Assembly (NCBI RefSeq): GCF_003668875.1
Contig: NZ_RAWM01000005.1
Span: 62,001-126,000, forward strand
Length of the DNA stretch: 64,000 bases
Reading direction: 5' to 3'
Source: Corallococcus interemptor
GTDB lineage: Bacteria > Myxococcota > Myxococcia > Myxococcales > Myxococcaceae
This document shows positions 61,926 to 64,000 of the stretch, in pieces; position 1 is the stretch's first letter; each line of letters starts with the position of its first letter. The translations under genes were made by a program, and so were the position numbers. Under the pieces are notes generated by a model that saw only the letters and a list, made by a program, of their open reading frames with translations, did not search any database and was not told the DNA's origin.

Positions 61926-63518
61926 TCAGCTCCTCACGACGCCGTCGAAGACGCCGTAGCCGCCCGGGATGAAGAAGTCCTTTCCGGGCACGAGCCCATA
62001 GGCGCGGAGCACCGTCGCCGCGACGTCCTGCGAGGTCGGCGTCCGCGTCGCGATGTCCCCGGACTCCTCGACGAGCCTCACCGGAATGCCCATGGGCGAG
62101 CCGTCCATCCTCTCGTCGTAGCCGCCGATCATCTGGTTCCCCTGGATGCCGCCTCCCACCAGGAGGGCACACGTCGCGGGGTGGTGGTCGCTGCCCACCT
62201 TGGGGAACGTCCGCCCGAAGTCGCTGTAGACGTACACGAGCGTCTCATCCAGCAGCGAACGCGACGGGTCCGAGCGGCTCGGCGTCAGGCTCATCTCCAG
62301 GCACATGCGCCCCACCATCTCCAGGGCGATGCGCAGGTACTGGGCATGCACGATCTGGCCGTTGACGAAGTGGGAGTCGAAGGTGAAGCCCTCGATGCTC
62401 GTTGCCCGCAGGTTGACGGTCGACACCAGGTCGGACTTCAGCAACTGGAGCGCGAACGCATAGTCCCCCATCGACGGCATCGTGCCGCAGGCATCCGCAT
62501 AGCCGGTGCAGGCCATCCAGTCCTCGGGATACGCGGGGTCGGCCTTGAGCTTCTCCCAGGCGGGCGTCTTCTCCAGCACCGACAGCATGTCCCGGCGAAT
62601 CGTGCGACTGGCGCCCTTGTACGTGTCGTAGAGCTGCTCCAGGTACCCGTCCGTTCCGGCGCTGGAGGTGCCTCGCTCGCGGCGCACCGCCTTGAGCAGG
62701 GCCGAGTCCACCGCCGTCGCGGGCACCGTGCCGGACATGGGCGTGCCATCGAAGGCGAGGGCCGGCTCGTCCTTGCGCGCGCGCAGGCCGTGCCACGTGC
62801 CGTCTCGCCGGTCGGAGAGCGTGGGCTCCACGCTCGCGCTGGAGGAGAGCAGCGTCGGGTTCGCCAGCGCGGGCAGCCCGAGCGCCATCGGCAGCGGCCC
62901 TCCCAGGGCGACATTGGGCAGGGGCCGGTCCGGGAAGCGTGATGCCATCGCGTTGGCCACGACGGCCTGCACCGACGGAGCCCGGAAGGTGGAGCCGGCG
63001 ACACCGGACATGCTCGCGATGAGGCCGCTCGCGTGCGCCGCCGTCCCCTGGTCCGCGCCCACCAGCAGCACCGCCTTCTCATAGAGCTTGTAGGCCGGGT
63101 TGGCCCACACGTACCCCTCCGGGCGGTAGACCTGGGCGTTGCCGACGACGGGGTTGTTCCCGTTCCTGTCCGCGGGATTGGACCAGTTCCAGTAGACGGG
63201 CACGCGCAGCTTGCGCGCGGGCCCGGGGGACATCAGGTCCACCGGAGAGCGGTCCAGGTGCTCCACCTGCTCGGGGTTGTACCCGTAGGCGTAGTTGCCT
63301 CCCTGCGCGGGAGGGATGAACTTCTGGATGCCCGCGCGGGTCATCGGCGCGAAGAAGGACTCCCAATGGAGTCCGCCCACCAGCCAGATGGCCAGCATCT
63401 TCGTGGGCCGGCCCGACGCCGACTGCGCCATCGCCGACGGCAGGCCATACCGCGCCATCAGCCCGACGTGCGCGGCCCCGAAGGCCGCTTGAAAGAGATT
63501 GCGACGAGAGAGCTTCAT
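61926..63518 (-). CDS. DUF1501 family protein, Tat-exported
   Basis: 530 residues. Twin-arginine signal SRRNLFQAAFGAAHVGLMA. DFGRTFPKVGSDHHPATCALLVGG near residue 442 is the alkaline-phosphatase-like block of DUF1501; VYSDFGRTF and a C-terminal SQDVAATVLRAYGL also match. The family is often beside DUF1800 or DUF1549 genes in Planctomycetes and myxobacteria and is thought to be a periplasmic hydrolase-like protein. The gene starts 8 bp after the upstream partial gene and ends 38 bp before the propeller lipoprotein. Confidence 0.85.
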   Translation of the reverse strand: MKLSRRNLFQAAFGAAHVGLMARYGLPSAMAQSASGRPTKMLAIWLVGGLHWESFFAPMTRAGIQKFIPPAQGGNYAYGYNPEQVEHLDRSPVDLMSPGPARKLRVPVYWNWSNPADRNGNNPVVGNAQVYRPEGYVWANPAYKLYEKAVLLVGADQGTAAHASGLIASMSGVAGSTFRAPSVQAVVANAMASRFPDRPLPNVALGGPLPMALGLPALANPTLLSSSASVEPTLSDRRDGTWHGLRARKDEPALAFDGTPMSGTVPATAVDSALLKAVRRERGTSSAGTDGYLEQLYDTYKGASRTIRRDMLSVLEKTPAWEKLKADPAYPEDWMACTGYADACGTMPSMGDYAFALQLLKSDLVSTVNLRATSIEGFTFDSHFVNGQIVHAQYLRIALEMVGRMCLEMSLTPSRSDPSRSLLDETLVYVYSDFGRTFPKVGSDHHPATCALLVGGGIQGNQMIGGYDERMDGSPMGIPVRLVEESGDIATRTPTSQDVAATVLRAYGLVPGKDFFIPGGYGVFDGVVRS

Positions 63519-63526
63519 GGCGGGCC

Positions 63527-64000
63527 TCAGTAGAAGATCCAGTGCGGGTGGCGGATGAAGTACGAGCAGACCCCCACGTAGGCGGGCTCGGTGTCAGTCG
63601 GCGTCGCGAGCGGCACGAAGACGTCCGTGTACAGCTCGTCCACCTGCGCGTCGGTGAAGCGCTCTCCCAGGAAGTGGAGCGACCAGCGCTTCAGCGTGGC
63701 CTTGACGTCGGCCGGGTCCGCCGTGCGCGCCGCGCCATTCGGGAACAGCGCCGTGTTGTCCTGCCGGGCCAGGGCCCTGCGGCACCAGCGCTGGGAGACC
63801 TGCGTCAGCGTCAGGGCCAGCGTGGGCGAAGGAGTCCGGTCCGCGGAGACCTGGTTCATCACCGAGCCTCCCCCCAGCCCATGGTAGCGCTCGCCGCTGA
63901 TGTACTGCCGGGGAGCGGGGATGGCGTCCGGCGACTGGAGCGGGAGGTACTCCTCGCCCCGGGACTCCGCCATGTCGAAGCCGAACTCCTTCGCGTTGAC
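63527..64000 (-). CDS. Partner of DUF1501 protein, C-terminal part (5' end outside window)
   Basis: The minus-strand frame is open to the right edge (VNAKEFGFD at the edge), so only the last 157 residues are seen. SQRWCRRALARQDN, ADVKATLKRWSLHFLGERF and YVGVCSYFIRHPHWIFY are helical and carry no recognised motif. By position it is the customary upstream partner of DUF1501 genes, often a cytochrome-like or DUF1800 protein, but that is unverified. Confidence 0.7.
   Translation of the reverse strand, partial: VNAKEFGFDMAESRGEEYLPLQSPDAIPAPRQYISGERYHGLGGGSVMNQVSADRTPSPTLALTLTQVSQRWCRRALARQDNTALFPNGAARTADPADVKATLKRWSLHFLGERFTDAQVDELYTDVFVPLATPTDTEPAYVGVCSYFIRHPHWIFY

Noticed and set aside
1-64000. 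tRNA, rRNA or riboswitch
   Set aside because: No cloverleaf, rRNA core or known riboswitch pattern was recognised by eye; a covariance-model scan would be decisive.

Overview
The window is high-GC, gene-dense DNA of a myxobacterium, most likely Myxococcaceae (Myxococcus/Corallococcus/Pyxidicoccus). This is inferred from the many lipoproteins with Asp/Gly-rich linkers, a Myxococcus paralogous-family protein (TIGR02265/DUF2378) at 25.5 kb, a MopE-type Cys/Asp motif at the left edge, kelch-type lipoproteins and GC-rich third codon positions. No rRNA, tRNA or CRISPR array was seen. A gene runs off each edge.

Region by region. 0-5 kb: lipoproteins, a divergent membrane protein / MarR-AraC fusion regulator pair, and a beta-lactamase-fold serine hydrolase. 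4.8-8.1 kb (minus): a SycD/LcrH-like TPR chaperone, a DUF1521 protein carrying the GDPHVD self-cleavage signature known from the rhizobial type III effector NopE1, and a six-repeat protein; together they look like a secreted-effector set. 8.3-11.6 kb: lipoprotein, GST-like protein, a MerR regulator divergent from a methyltransferase with a SoxR-box-like operator between them, and an alpha/beta hydrolase. 11.6-16.8 kb (minus): a tightly coupled FAD oxidoreductase - beta-helix protein - aldo/keto reductase - EamA exporter set followed by an aldehyde dehydrogenase, an unassigned pathway. 17-23 kb: a 3-hydroxyacyl-CoA dehydrogenase translationally coupled to a JAMM-like protein, then an RND efflux pump. 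23.5-25.4 kb: a YqjD/YqjE/YqjK-like envelope operon. 25.5-38 kb: DUF2378, DUF418, hydrolase, sterol-desaturase-like, Crp-like and several lipoproteins.

39.3-53.2 kb is a rearranged accessory zone. A DUF4157-PD-(D/E)XK polymorphic toxin and its overlapping candidate immunity gene lie between two different IS4-family elements, each with a frameshifted transposase and recognisable terminal inverted repeats. The outer sides of the two IS elements carry fragments of the same kind of module, an EEP nuclease/phosphatase gene with its divergent promoter. That module exists twice more, nearly intact, at 47.8-49.6 and 51.0-52.9 kb, each time divergent from a DUF2500 membrane protein. Beside these copies are IS91, IS5 and probable IS3 remnants, a 606-bp duplicated lipoprotein segment (99.3% identical) and a GDSL hydrolase lacking its N-terminus.

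53-64 kb: a secreted S33 hydrolase, several decayed genes (GH16-like, Cys-rich, glycosyltransferase), a dockerin-like secreted protein, lipoproteins, and a three-gene operon at the right edge coding for a DUF1501 Tat-exported protein, a large beta-propeller/Big-domain lipoprotein and an unfinished partner gene.
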